This document shows, piece after piece, positions 24,042 through 32,630 of a stretch of 64,000 bases of DNA. The translations under genes were made by a program, and so were the position numbers. Origin of the DNA: Streptomyces albiflavescens (GTDB taxonomy: Bacteria > Actinomycetota > Actinomycetes > Streptomycetales > Streptomycetaceae); NCBI RefSeq assembly GCF_014645835.1, contig NZ_BMMM01000008.1:304901-368900 (forward strand). The letters run 5' to 3'. The notes beneath the pieces were generated by a model. It was not told where the DNA came from. It worked only from the letters and a program-made list of their open reading frames with translations, and did not search any database. Each line of letters opens with the position of its first letter. Within the stretch, counting starts at the first letter, position 1.

Positions 24042-24943
24042 CCACCGTCCTCACCGAGGCCCCGGCCGACGTGGCGCCCGCCGCTGCTGACCAGCAGCGG
24101 CGGCGCCGCGCGCCCGGCTGGCTCGCCGTCGTCCCGCTGCTCGTCGTCGTGGCCGTCGCCTTCGGGATTCCCGCGCTGGCCATGCTGAACGGTGCCTTCA
24201 CGGTCAAGGACCAGGCCACGGGCGCCACTTCCTACAGCGCGGCCAACATGACCGACTCCGTGCAGGGTGCCTACCTCACCGCCCTCCTCGGCAGCGTCAA
24301 GCTGTCCGCCGTCTCCGCGGGCATCGCGACCGTCCTCGGACTGCCGCTCGCCCAGGCGGTGGTGACCTCCCGCTTCCGAGCGCTGCGGGAGGCCGTGCTC
24401 ACCGCCTCCGGCGTCCTCGCCAATTTCGGCGGCGTCCCCCTCGCCTTCGCCTTCGTCGCCACCCTCGGCAACGCCGGTGTGCTGACCACCCACTTGGGGC
24501 TCAAGGACCATGGCTGGAACCTCTACAGCTTCTGGGGACTGACCCTCGTCTACCTCTACTTCCTGATTCCGCTGATGGTCCTCACCATCACACCGGCCCT
24601 CGACGGACTGCGTTCCCAGTGGCGCGAGGCGGCGCAGAACAACGGCGCCACCACCGTCCAGTACTGGCGCCATGTCGCCCTGCCCGTGCTCGCGCCCTCG
24701 CTGCTCGGCGGTCTGGTCCTCCTCTTCGGCAGTGCCTTCGCCGCGTACGCCACCGCCGCGGCCATGGTGGGCAGCGCGGTCCCGCTGGTCACCCTGCAGA
24801 TCGCCGACGCCATCTCCGGCAATGTGATGGTCGGCCAGGAGAACGTGGCGCTCGCCCTCAGCCTCGACATGGTCCTCATCGCGGGCCTGGTCATGGCCGT
24901 GTACCTGCCCCTGCAACGACGGAGTGCGCGATGGCTCGCCTGA
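24038..24943 (+). CDS. ABC importer permease, first subunit
   Basis: A 301-residue inner membrane permease with six or seven helices and a cytoplasmic N terminus rich in arginine. The conserved EAA loop that docks on the ATPase is REAAQNNGATTVQYWRHVALPVL. The ATG at 24038 overlaps the binding-protein stop. It overlaps the second permease by 13 bases. It belongs to the binding-protein-dependent permease family used by polyamine, iron and phosphonate importers. Confidence 0.88.
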   Translation: MTTVLTEAPADVAPAAADQQRRRRAPGWLAVVPLLVVVAVAFGIPALAMLNGAFTVKDQATGATSYSAANMTDSVQGAYLTALLGSVKLSAVSAGIATVLGLPLAQAVVTSRFRALREAVLTASGVLANFGGVPLAFAFVATLGNAGVLTTHLGLKDHGWNLYSFWGLTLVYLYFLIPLMVLTITPALDGLRSQWREAAQNNGATTVQYWRHVALPVLAPSLLGGLVLLFGSAFAAYATAAAMVGSAVPLVTLQIADAISGNVMVGQENVALALSLDMVLIAGLVMAVYLPLQRRSARWLA

Positions 24944-25743
24944 ACCTCTGGCGCTGGGTCGTCCTCGCCCTCGCCGCGGTGTACTTCCTGGTGCCGCTCG
25001 CCGCGTCCGTGATCTTCACGGTCGACGTGCCCGGCCAGGGGATCACCTTCGACGCGTACAGCCGGATCATCGGCGCCGACGGCTTCGTCTCCAGTCTGCT
25101 GCTCTCGCTGGAGCTGGCCGCCGCCACCATCGCCGTGGTGCTGCTGCTGATGGTGCCCGCCATGGTCGCGCTGCGGCTCGGCGCACCCCGGCTGCGGCCC
25201 GTCGTCGAGGTGGTCTGCTCGCTGCCGCTGGTCGTGCCGCCGATCGCGTTCGTCGCCGGGATCAGCACGGTCCTGAAGTGGGGACCCGAACATCTCTCCC
25301 GTACGCCGCTGTTCCAGACGTTCGTGGCGATCCAGAACCCGGACTTCCCGTTCGTCCTCGTCCTCGCGTACGTCGTGATGGCGCTGCCGTTCGTGTACCG
25401 GGCGCTCGACGCCGGACTGCGCGCCGTCGATGTACGCACCCTGGTCGAGGCGGCCCGCAGCTGCGGCGCGGGCTGGCCGCAGGCGCTGGTCCGGGTCGTG
25501 CTGCCCAATCTGCGCGGGGCGCTGCTCAACGCCTCCTTCCTCACCCTGGCCCTGGTCCTCGGCGAGTTCACGGTCGCCCAGTTGCTCGGCTTCCAGCCGT
25601 TCGCCGTGTGGATCTACAGCGTCGGCGGCTCGCAGGCCCAGCTGTCCGTCGCCGTCTCCGTGCTCAGTCTGCTCGTCACCTGGGCCCTGCTCCTCTCGCT
25701 CGCCGGGCTCGGCGGGCGCTCCCGTACCGCTTCCCGGGGATGA
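24931..25743 (+). CDS. ABC importer permease, second subunit
   Basis: A 270-residue membrane permease. The EAA loop is VEAARSCGAGWPQALVRVVLPNL. Helices are dense throughout, and LPLVVPPIAFVAGI resembles the first conserved membrane block of the CysTWA/PotC class. The ATG at 24931 lies inside the end of the previous gene. It works as a heterodimer with the first permease. Confidence 0.88.
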   Translation: MARLNLWRWVVLALAAVYFLVPLAASVIFTVDVPGQGITFDAYSRIIGADGFVSSLLLSLELAAATIAVVLLLMVPAMVALRLGAPRLRPVVEVVCSLPLVVPPIAFVAGISTVLKWGPEHLSRTPLFQTFVAIQNPDFPFVLVLAYVVMALPFVYRALDAGLRAVDVRTLVEAARSCGAGWPQALVRVVLPNLRGALLNASFLTLALVLGEFTVAQLLGFQPFAVWIYSVGGSQAQLSVAVSVLSLLVTWALLLSLAGLGGRSRTASRG

Positions 25744-25746
25744 ACC

Positions 25747-26823
25747 ATGACCGTCACCACGCTTGAGAAGGCCGCGGGCGCCAAGGCCGCCACCGTTGAA
25801 TTCCGGGGTCTGCGCCGGGAGTTCGGCCCGACCGTCGCCCTCGACGGACTGGATCTCACCGTTCAGCCCGGAGAACTCCTCGCTCTGCTCGGCCCGTCCG
25901 GCTGCGGCAAGACCACCGCGCTGCGCATGCTCGCCGGGTTCGAACACCCCGACTCCGGTGAGGTGCTGGTGGACGGCGAGGATGTCACGCGCGTCCCGGC
26001 ACACCGCCGTGACGCCGGCATGGTCTTCCAGTCGTACAGCCTCTTCCCGCATCTGAGCGCCCTCGACAACGTGGCCTTCGGACTACGGATGCGCAAGGTG
26101 CGTACGGCCGAACGGCGAGCCCGCGCCGCCGAGTTGCTCGACCTCGTGGGTCTCGCCGACAAGGGCGAGCGGTTCGCGCACCAGCTCTCCGGTGGCCAGC
26201 AGCAGCGCATCGCGCTGGCCCGCGCGCTCGCCCTGCGGCCGCGTGTGCTGCTGCTCGACGAGCCGCTCTCCGCACTGGACGCCAAGGTGCGGCTCAATCT
26301 CCGCGAGGAGATCCGCCGTCTCCAGCAGGAACTCGGCATCACCACCCTGTTCGTGACGCACGATCAGGAAGAGGCGTTGTCCATGGCGGACCGGGTCGCG
26401 GTCATGCGGGCCGGGAAGCTGGAACAGTGCGCCGCGCCCGCCGAGTTGTACGGGCGTCCCGCCACCGCATTCGTCGCCGAGTTCGTGGGCACGATGAGCC
26501 GGATTCCGGGACACCTGGACGGCGAGACGGTCGAGGTCCTCGGTCAGCGGCTGCCGGTGGACGGGGACGCGCCCGCCGTACGGGAGGTGGATGTGCTCGT
26601 ACGGCCCGAGGCGGTGGGGGTGCGCCCGGACGACGCCGGTGACGCGCGTGTCGTGGCCACCGCCTTCCTCGGGGCGGCCACCCGGGTCTCCGTGCGGCTG
26701 GCGGACGGGACCGAGGTCAAGGCCGACCTGCCCACGCACGAGGCCGCGGTGCTCGGATCGGGTGCCGCCGTAACGGTGAGCCTGCCGGAGCGGGCGGTGC
26801 TGGTCGCCGAGCGCACGAACTGA
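25747..26823 (+). CDS. ABC importer ATPase
   Basis: A 358-residue ATP-binding subunit. Walker A is LLGPSGCGKTT, the Q loop is MVFQSYSLFPHL, the signature LSGGQQQRIALARALA, Walker B is VLLLDEPLSALD, and the H loop is LFVTHDQEEA. After residue 240 a TOBE domain (about 90 residues) occurs, with VLVRPEAVGVRPDD, a common place for substrate or regulatory control. The start is 3 bp after the second permease stop. The protein is closest in layout to PotA/FbpC-type ATPases. Confidence 0.92.
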   Translation: MTVTTLEKAAGAKAATVEFRGLRREFGPTVALDGLDLTVQPGELLALLGPSGCGKTTALRMLAGFEHPDSGEVLVDGEDVTRVPAHRRDAGMVFQSYSLFPHLSALDNVAFGLRMRKVRTAERRARAAELLDLVGLADKGERFAHQLSGGQQQRIALARALALRPRVLLLDEPLSALDAKVRLNLREEIRRLQQELGITTLFVTHDQEEALSMADRVAVMRAGKLEQCAAPAELYGRPATAFVAEFVGTMSRIPGHLDGETVEVLGQRLPVDGDAPAVREVDVLVRPEAVGVRPDDAGDARVVATAFLGAATRVSVRLADGTEVKADLPTHEAAVLGSGAAVTVSLPERAVLVAERTN

Positions 26824-26889
26824 AGAAGGGCCGGGTTTCGCCCGTCGAAGCCCGGCCACCGACACCCCCCACCGACGAAAGAGAGCGCC

Positions 26890-28374
26890 GTGACCCACCG
26901 CACCACCTCCCGACTCACCCTCCAGGCCGTCCTGTTCGACATGGACGGCACGCTCGTGGACACCGAGCGACTGTGGTGGGAGGCGGTGGAGCAGGTGGCC
27001 GACGGGCTCGGGCGTCCGCTGACGGGCGCCGACCAGGCCGAGGTGCTCGGTCGGCCCGTCGAATACACCGCGGCCTGGCTGGGCGGGATCACGGACGCTC
27101 CGGCCGAGGAGATCGCCGCCGAGCTGCACAGGGAGTTCGCGGACCGCGTCCGCACCGGCATCGTGCCCCGGCCGGGAGCGCTGCGACTCCTCCAGGAACT
27201 GGTGCACGAGGGCGTCCCCACCGCCCTCGTCACCGCCTCACCGCGCGCGGTGGCCGACACCGTGCTCGAGGCCCTCGGCGCCGGACACTTCGCCGTCTCC
27301 GTCACCGCCGACGACACCGAGCGCACCAAGCCCGCCCCCGACCCGTACCTCGCCGCCTGCCGCGCCCTCGGGGTCGAGCCCGCCGCGTGCGTCGCCGTCG
27401 AGGACACCCAGACGGGCGTCACCTCCGCCGAGGCGGCGGGCTGCGCCGTGCTCGCGGTGCCCTCCCTCGCGCCGATCGCCCCCGCGGCCGGGCGCACCGT
27501 CCTGGCCAGCCTGGAGGAGGTCACCCCGGCACGGTTGCGCGCCATGGTCGCGCCGCGTGAGCTGCGGGTGATGAGCTGGAACCTCTGGTACGGCGGCACC
27601 AAGGTCGACGACCACCGCGAGAAGCAGCTCAAGGCCATCGCGGAGACGGGCGCGGACGTGGTCGGCCTCCAGGAGACGTACGGGAACGCGGCGGAGGAAC
27701 TCGCCGAGGCCCTCCGCTGGCACCACCACCGGGCGGGCGAGAACCTCGGCGTCATCAGCCGCTACCCGATCACCGCTCGCCTCGGCGATCCGGACGTCGG
27801 TTTCTACGGGGGGACCGGCGTCCGGATCCGGCTGGACGGCGGGCAGGAGGTCGACGTCTGGACCGCCCACCTCGACTACACGCCGTACGGGCCGTACGAA
27901 GCCGCCTTCGACCGGCTCCCGGCCAACGAGCTCATCGCCCACGAAGCCGTACGGCTGGAGCAGATGCGGGAGATCCTCCGAGGGATCGCCGAGTCCGCCA
28001 CCGACGCCACCCCCGTGGTGCTGGTCGGTGATTTCAACGCGCCCTCGCACCTGGACCGGCCGGACGTCGAGTGGCCCGTGACCAAGGCCGCCGAGGAGGC
28101 GGGCCTGCGCGACTCCTACCGCGAGGCCCACCCCGACCCCGTACGGGATCCGGGGCACACCTGGTCGCCGATCCATGGGGAGCACGAGGACGGCAGCGGG
28201 CGGCCCGAGCCGCAGGACCGGATCGACTTCGTCCTGCATCGCGGGCTGCGGGTGCGCGACTCGCGCACGTTCGTCAGCGGCACCCCGCGTCCCTGGCCCG
28301 ACGTCGCCGGCAACCACTGGCCGTCGGACCACGCCGCGGTTGTCACCACCTTTGACGTGCCCCGGGCCGACTGA
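26890..28374 (+). CDS. Fusion of HAD phosphatase and endonuclease/exonuclease/phosphatase domain
   Basis: A 494-residue protein with two catalytic parts. Residues about 10-220 form a HAD phosphatase of the beta-phosphoglucomutase-like subgroup: DMDGT at 17-21, VTASPRAVADTVLEALG and KPAPDPYLAACRALG. From about residue 224 it becomes an EEP-fold hydrolase: VMSWNLWYGG, the catalytic Glu in GLQETYG, GDFNAP near 380 and SDHAAV near 480, all expected metal and active-site residues. EEP enzymes cut phosphodiesters (DNA, sphingomyelin, phosphoinositides) and HAD enzymes remove phosphate monoesters. No signal peptide is seen, so it acts in the cytoplasm. It lies 66 bp after the ABC ATPase, which suggests it processes the imported compound. 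Confidence 0.87.
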   Translation: MTHRTTSRLTLQAVLFDMDGTLVDTERLWWEAVEQVADGLGRPLTGADQAEVLGRPVEYTAAWLGGITDAPAEEIAAELHREFADRVRTGIVPRPGALRLLQELVHEGVPTALVTASPRAVADTVLEALGAGHFAVSVTADDTERTKPAPDPYLAACRALGVEPAACVAVEDTQTGVTSAEAAGCAVLAVPSLAPIAPAAGRTVLASLEEVTPARLRAMVAPRELRVMSWNLWYGGTKVDDHREKQLKAIAETGADVVGLQETYGNAAEELAEALRWHHHRAGENLGVISRYPITARLGDPDVGFYGGTGVRIRLDGGQEVDVWTAHLDYTPYGPYEAAFDRLPANELIAHEAVRLEQMREILRGIAESATDATPVVLVGDFNAPSHLDRPDVEWPVTKAAEEAGLRDSYREAHPDPVRDPGHTWSPIHGEHEDGSGRPEPQDRIDFVLHRGLRVRDSRTFVSGTPRPWPDVAGNHWPSDHAAVVTTFDVPRAD

Positions 28375-28563
28375 CCGGGCGCGCACCGCGCGTCGATCGA
28401 ACCGAGCACTCCCCGCGTGTTGAACAGAGAGGCAGTGCAGGAATCCATTGCGGTCCGGGTGCGCCATCCCGTAGGTTGATCCGCGCTCGCTACCAGCGGG
28501 TAACACCGATGGGTAACCACACGTCGCCCGGCCACCCGACCGTCCTGCTGTCCTGGGGAGACC

Positions 28564-30867
28564 ATGCGCTGGCCCTTCGGCCGTCCCGCCACGGTCCGTA
28601 CGCGCATCGTGGCGCTCGCGCTCGCTCCGGTGATCGCCCTCATGGCGCTGTGGAGCTTCGCCATGGTCTCCGTCACCGGCGAACTGCGTGCGCTCGTCCG
28701 GGTCCAGGGGGTGTACGACGACTTCGGCACACCGGTCGACACGGCGGTCGGCCAGATCCAGATCGAACGGCGGCTCGCGGCCGCGTACTTGGGGGCGAAC
28801 CACGGTACAGCGGCGGCCCTCGACCTGATGGAGCAGCAGCGCCGCACCGACCGTGCCGTGACCGCCATGCGGGAGGCGATCGGGGAGGGGGACCGAGGCA
28901 GGCTCTCCGACCGGCAGCGACAGGTGCTCGACGCCATGCTCGATTCCGTCGACGGACTGGAAGGGCTGCGGGAGCGCGTGCTGTCCCGCGACATCTCCTG
29001 GGACCGGGCCGTCAGCGAGTACGGCGCCCTCGTGGAACCGGGCTTCGACGTCCAGTCCGCGCTCACCGCGCTCCAGGCCGGACAGCTCGCGCGCGAGGCC
29101 CAGGTCGTCATCGAGTTGGTGCGGGTACGGGAGTTCGTGTCGCGCGAGGACGCCCTCGTCGCGGGAGCGCGGGCCGCCGGATCGCTCACCGACCGCCAGT
29201 ACGACACGCTGACCGCGACGATCGAGGACCGCCGGGTCTTCGAGCGGACCTATGTGCCCGACCTGCCCGCCGACTCGCGCGGGCTCTTCGAGGAGTTCCA
29301 GCGCGGGGACATCCACCGGCAGTTGACCCGCGGCGAGGACGCGCTGCTGCGGGCGGGCGCGCAGCGTGCGGGCGAGGCCGTCGCGGCCGGCTCCTGGCGC
29401 ACCACCACCGACCGGGCCGTCAAGCGCTACATGCAGCTGTGCACCCGTTCGGCCGTCAACTCCGCCGATCGCGGACGGGAGTTCGCCTACCGGGAGTTGG
29501 CCAAGGCCGCGATCGTCGGAGCGCTCGGCCTCGCCGCCGTGGCGCTGTCCCTGTGGCTCGCCGTGCGCGGCGCCCGTCGTATCTCGCGCCGCCTGGAAAC
29601 CCTGCGGGACGCCGCCGACCTCCTGACCTCGCGCCAACTGCCGGACGTGATGCGGCGGTTGAGTGCGGGCGAGGACGTGGACGCCGCCGCCGAGGCGCCG
29701 CCCCTCGCTGACGGGCCGGCGGGTGCCGACGAAATCGGCCAGGTCGGCCGGTCCTTCAACACCGCCCGCCTCGCGGCCGTCGAGGCCGCCGTCAAGCAGG
29801 CGACGCTGCGCCGCGGGCTGTTCGCCGTGCTCCTCAACATCGCCCGCCGCAATCAGGCGCTCGTGCACCGCCAGCTCAAACTCGTCGACACGCTGGAGCG
29901 GCGCACCAACGACCCGGACGTCCTGGAGGACCTGTTCCGGATCGACCACCTCACCACCCGTATGCGGCGCCACGCGGAGAGCCTGATCATCCTCTCCGGC
30001 GCGGCGCCCGGCCGCAGATGGCGGCGGCCCGTACCCATCGCCCACGTGGTGTCCTCCGCGGTGAGCGAGATCGAGGACTACGCGCGCGTCGTGATCCCGC
30101 CGATGCCGGAGGTGGGTGTCGCGGCGGACGCCGTCGCCGACGTCGCCCATCTGATCGCCGAACTCGTCGAGAACGCCACCGTGTTCTCGCCGCCCCACAC
30201 CCACGTCACCCTGCGCACCGGCAGGGCCGGGGGCGGTTTCGTCCTGGAGATCGACGACCGGGGCCTCGGCCTCGAGCCCGAGCAGATCGACGAGGCCCAC
30301 CGCACCCTCACCACGCCGGACGACTTCGACCCGACCCGGCACGACCGGCTCGGGCTGTACGTGGTGGGGCGGCTCGCCGCACGGCACGGCATCGAGGTCA
30401 CGCTGTGCCGGTCGCCGTACGGCGGTACGACGGCGGTGGTGCTGCTGCCGGAGGCGGTCCTCGCACCGGTCGAACCCGAACGGCCGGAGGCGGTGGCGGA
30501 CACGCGGCTGAGGGCGCTGCCGTCCCGGAGGGGAACCGCCGTCCTCCCGGAACAGCGCGCGCAGGAGCAGGGGCGGGAGCAGGACCTGGGCCCGAGCCTG
30601 GGCGGTACCCCGGAGAGCGGTCCGGCACCGGAGTCGCCCGCCCTGCCCACCCGCGTCCGTCAGACCTCCCTCGCCCCCGAGTTGCGCACCGCGGTTCCGG
30701 ATCCCGACGGGACGGCGGAGCGCGAGGTCACGCCCGACGAGATCCGCGCGGTCTTCGGCGCCTTCCAGCGCGGCCTCGACCGCGGCCGCAAGGGCCTGCC
30801 CACGGAACCCGGCCCCGCGCAGCGAACCGACACCGAGGAAGGAACGGCCGCCGACGATGCGCCCTGA
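28564..30867 (+). CDS. cvnA: Conservon sensor kinase-like protein CvnA
   Basis: A 767-residue membrane protein. The N-terminal helix (residues 14-36) and a second at about 316-338 flank a nitrate/nitrite-sensor-like (NIT) extracytoplasmic domain. The cytoplasmic part has a HAMP-like segment, a helical dimer region and a HATPase domain with LIAELVENATVFSPPHT (N box) and DDRGLGLEPEQIDEAH (G1). LGLYVVGRLAARHGIEV forms the G2 side. The phosphoacceptor histidine of ordinary kinases is not evident, as usual for CvnA. An acidic, Pro-rich tail of about 120 residues follows. Conservons are four-gene units that act like a receptor linked to a small GTPase and influence development. The stop overlaps the cvnB start by 11 bases. 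Confidence 0.9.
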   Translation: MRWPFGRPATVRTRIVALALAPVIALMALWSFAMVSVTGELRALVRVQGVYDDFGTPVDTAVGQIQIERRLAAAYLGANHGTAAALDLMEQQRRTDRAVTAMREAIGEGDRGRLSDRQRQVLDAMLDSVDGLEGLRERVLSRDISWDRAVSEYGALVEPGFDVQSALTALQAGQLAREAQVVIELVRVREFVSREDALVAGARAAGSLTDRQYDTLTATIEDRRVFERTYVPDLPADSRGLFEEFQRGDIHRQLTRGEDALLRAGAQRAGEAVAAGSWRTTTDRAVKRYMQLCTRSAVNSADRGREFAYRELAKAAIVGALGLAAVALSLWLAVRGARRISRRLETLRDAADLLTSRQLPDVMRRLSAGEDVDAAAEAPPLADGPAGADEIGQVGRSFNTARLAAVEAAVKQATLRRGLFAVLLNIARRNQALVHRQLKLVDTLERRTNDPDVLEDLFRIDHLTTRMRRHAESLIILSGAAPGRRWRRPVPIAHVVSSAVSEIEDYARVVIPPMPEVGVAADAVADVAHLIAELVENATVFSPPHTHVTLRTGRAGGGFVLEIDDRGLGLEPEQIDEAHRTLTTPDDFDPTRHDRLGLYVVGRLAARHGIEVTLCRSPYGGTTAVVLLPEAVLAPVEPERPEAVADTRLRALPSRRGTAVLPEQRAQEQGREQDLGPSLGGTPESGPAPESPALPTRVRQTSLAPELRTAVPDPDGTAEREVTPDEIRAVFGAFQRGLDRGRKGLPTEPGPAQRTDTEEGTAADDAP

Positions 30868-31348
30868 CCAGACCCCCGAGCATCCCGCCCACTTCTCCGA
30901 GCCTGCGGGCACCACCTCCGATGCGCCCGGCACCACTCCCGACCGCCCCGGCGCGGACCTCGGCTGGCTGCTCGACGATCTCGTGTCCCGGACCGACCAC
31001 GTCCGCCAGGCCGTGCTCCTCACCGCCGACGGCCTGCCGCTGAGCTGCTCGGACGGCATGCGCAGAAGGGACATCGAGCACCTCGCCGCCGTCTGCTCCG
31101 GCTTCCACAGCCTCGCCCGGTCGGCCGGCGAGCGCTTCGACGCGGGGGAGGTGCGCCAGACCATGGTGATGCTCGACGACGCCTACCTCTTCATCACCCC
31201 GGCGGGGAACGGCAGTCGGCTGGCCGTCCTGAGCGAGGTGCAGACGGACGTCGGACAGCTCGCCCACGAGATGGCGCTGCTCGTCCGCCGCGTCGGACGC
31301 CACATGGCCGCCACTGTACGGTCGACCGCCGACGCCGCGGGTCCCTGA
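30857..31348 (+). CDS. cvnB: Conservon roadblock/LC7 protein CvnB
   Basis: A 163-residue protein. After a disordered N terminus of about 30 residues there is a roadblock/LC7 fold from LGWLLDDLVSRTDHVRQAVLL to HEMALLVRRVGRHMAA. Such proteins regulate MglA-like small GTPases, and CvnB is thought to act on CvnD. No cvnD follows here. It overlaps cvnA by 11 bases and is 7 bp before cvnC. Confidence 0.9.
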   Translation: MRPDQTPEHPAHFSEPAGTTSDAPGTTPDRPGADLGWLLDDLVSRTDHVRQAVLLTADGLPLSCSDGMRRRDIEHLAAVCSGFHSLARSAGERFDAGEVRQTMVMLDDAYLFITPAGNGSRLAVLSEVQTDVGQLAHEMALLVRRVGRHMAATVRSTADAAGP

Positions 31349-31355
31349 TCCGGCC

Positions 31356-31736
31356 GTGACCGACGACCACTGGTACGAGGACGAGACCGGCTCGATGGTG
31401 CGGCCCTACACGGTGACGCGGGGCCGGACCCGGCCCTCGGACCGGCACACGATCGATCTGATGTCGCAGGTCACGGCCGTGCGGACGAACGAGGGGCAGC
31501 CGGGCGTCGACCACGCCCGTGCCGCCCTGCTCGACCTGGTGCGCCGCGGACCCCGGCCGGTCGTCGAGCTGGCCGCGGACGCCGACCTGCCCCTGACCGT
31601 CGTACGCGTGCTGCTCGGCGACCTGGCCGAGGCCGGCCTGGTGCGCGTCGACGCACCGCGGCGGACGGCGCCGGGCGGGCCGGCGGCCGATCCGGAGCTG
31701 CTGCGCGAGATCGTGGAGCGGCTGCGCGAGCTGTGA
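31356..31736 (+). CDS. cvnC: Conservon DUF742 protein CvnC
   Basis: A 126-residue cytoplasmic protein of the DUF742 family. The core starts at SMVRPYTVTRGRTRPSDRH, runs through IDLMSQVTA, and ends with a winged-helix-like segment RPVVELAADADLPLTVVRVL. A GTG start 7 bp after cvnB is used. In most conservons a cvnD GTPase gene comes directly after cvnC, but here the next gene is 15 bp on and on the other strand. Confidence 0.88.
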   Translation: MTDDHWYEDETGSMVRPYTVTRGRTRPSDRHTIDLMSQVTAVRTNEGQPGVDHARAALLDLVRRGPRPVVELAADADLPLTVVRVLLGDLAEAGLVRVDAPRRTAPGGPAADPELLREIVERLREL

Positions 31737-31751
31737 GAACCGGGCCCGGCA

Positions 31752-32324
31752 CTAGAACGCGGGCCGCCAGGGCACGACCGTGTAGTCGCCCGTGCCCTGC
31801 TTCACCTTCTCGAAGGGTGCCGAGCCCACGCACTTCGGCAGGTCCTTGGTCTCCACCGGATTGCCGACCGATGCCCAGCTGTAGCCGAGCCGGTCGTGGT
31901 GGCCGAGGTCGTGGACCGTGATGCCCACCCGCCTGCCCTTCGCGCCGGGCAGGTCGGAGTCGGTGATCACGCCGGAGACGATGGCCACCTTGCCCCCAGT
32001 GAGCAGACAGTCGACCTTGGCCTTCGCCCAGGCCCCGTCGCCGTCGATGTAGTGACTCCAGGCGAAGGTGCCGGTGGCCTTCAGCGGGTTGTCGTTGTCC
32101 TCGGCCGCGAGGTGCGCGTCGAAGGAGAAGGTGATGTCGTCGCCCGCCGACCGGTACAGCTTGGCGGTTCCGGTGAGCGCGGCGGCCTCCCGCTCCCCCT
32201 GATGCCCCGTGCCGGACGCCTGATGCCCCGTGCCGGACGCCGCGGCGGATCCGGCCGCCCCCGCGGAGAGAAGCACGGCGGCGCTGAGCGCGATGACCTT
32301 CGTACGACGGTTGAGGCGGCTCAT
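31752..32324 (-). CDS. Secreted protein of unknown function
   Basis: A 190-residue exported protein. A signal peptide at residues 1-29 (RRTKVIALSAAVLLSAGAAG) ends near an Ala-rich cleavage site. The mature domain contains ITFSFDAHLAAEDNDNPLKATGTF at about 75-98 and two cysteines (in KVDCLLTG and PKCVGS) that may form a disulfide. It contains a duplicated heptapeptide-like stretch, SGTGHQ, from a 21-bp tandem repeat just after the signal. The ATG at 32324 has GGAAAGGA upstream, and a start at 32396 would hide the signal peptide. Beta-strand-rich but not recognised. Confidence 0.7.
   Translation of the reverse strand: MSRLNRRTKVIALSAAVLLSAGAAGSAAASGTGHQASGTGHQGEREAAALTGTAKLYRSAGDDITFSFDAHLAAEDNDNPLKATGTFAWSHYIDGDGAWAKAKVDCLLTGGKVAIVSGVITDSDLPGAKGRRVGITVHDLGHHDRLGYSWASVGNPVETKDLPKCVGSAPFEKVKQGTGDYTVVPWRPAF
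32200..32241 (-). repeat. In-frame 21-bp tandem duplication
   Basis: Two identical copies of the 21-bp unit starting TGATGCCCCGTG lie head to tail at 32200-32220 and 32221-32241. They add seven residues to the linker after the signal peptide without breaking the frame. Confidence 0.95.
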
Positions 32325-32490
32325 GACGGTCCTTTCCGACGGTGAAGCGCTGGTGAAACGGTCACCATCACTGTTCCGTCGCGGCCGGCCCGGCACATCG
32401 TGCCGAGGGCGTCACCGTCCCTCCGCCGCCCGGCGGGGGCCACGCCTGTGACCTGCGCCTCAAGGGGGATCCGGGCTCCGTCCGAGGGTG

Positions 32491-32550
32491 CGCAACGAAT
32501 CGCCGCCGGGCCCCCGGGGCACGCAACGATTCGTTCAGTGGCGCGCAACG
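32491..32550. promoter_or_regulatory. Array of CGCAACG boxes upstream of davA
   Basis: CGCAACG begins at 32491, 32522 and 32544, spaced 31 and 22 bp. The first extends to CGCAACGAAT and the second to CGCAACGATT. The words, strand and helical spacing match the array upstream of the amino-acid permease. The last box ends 80 bp before davA. Confidence 0.6.
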
Positions 32551-32630
32551 GGTCCTTCTTGTCCGGCCGAGCCCGCCGACCGTACCGTCTATCTGGCCCC
32601 CCAAACCCTCCGTACCGGTGAGGAACACGC

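Noticed and set aside
27238..31164. A 1,308-residue open frame on the minus strand
   Set aside because: It is antisense to the HAD-EEP gene, cvnA and cvnB, all with strong motifs, and has no recognisable domain.
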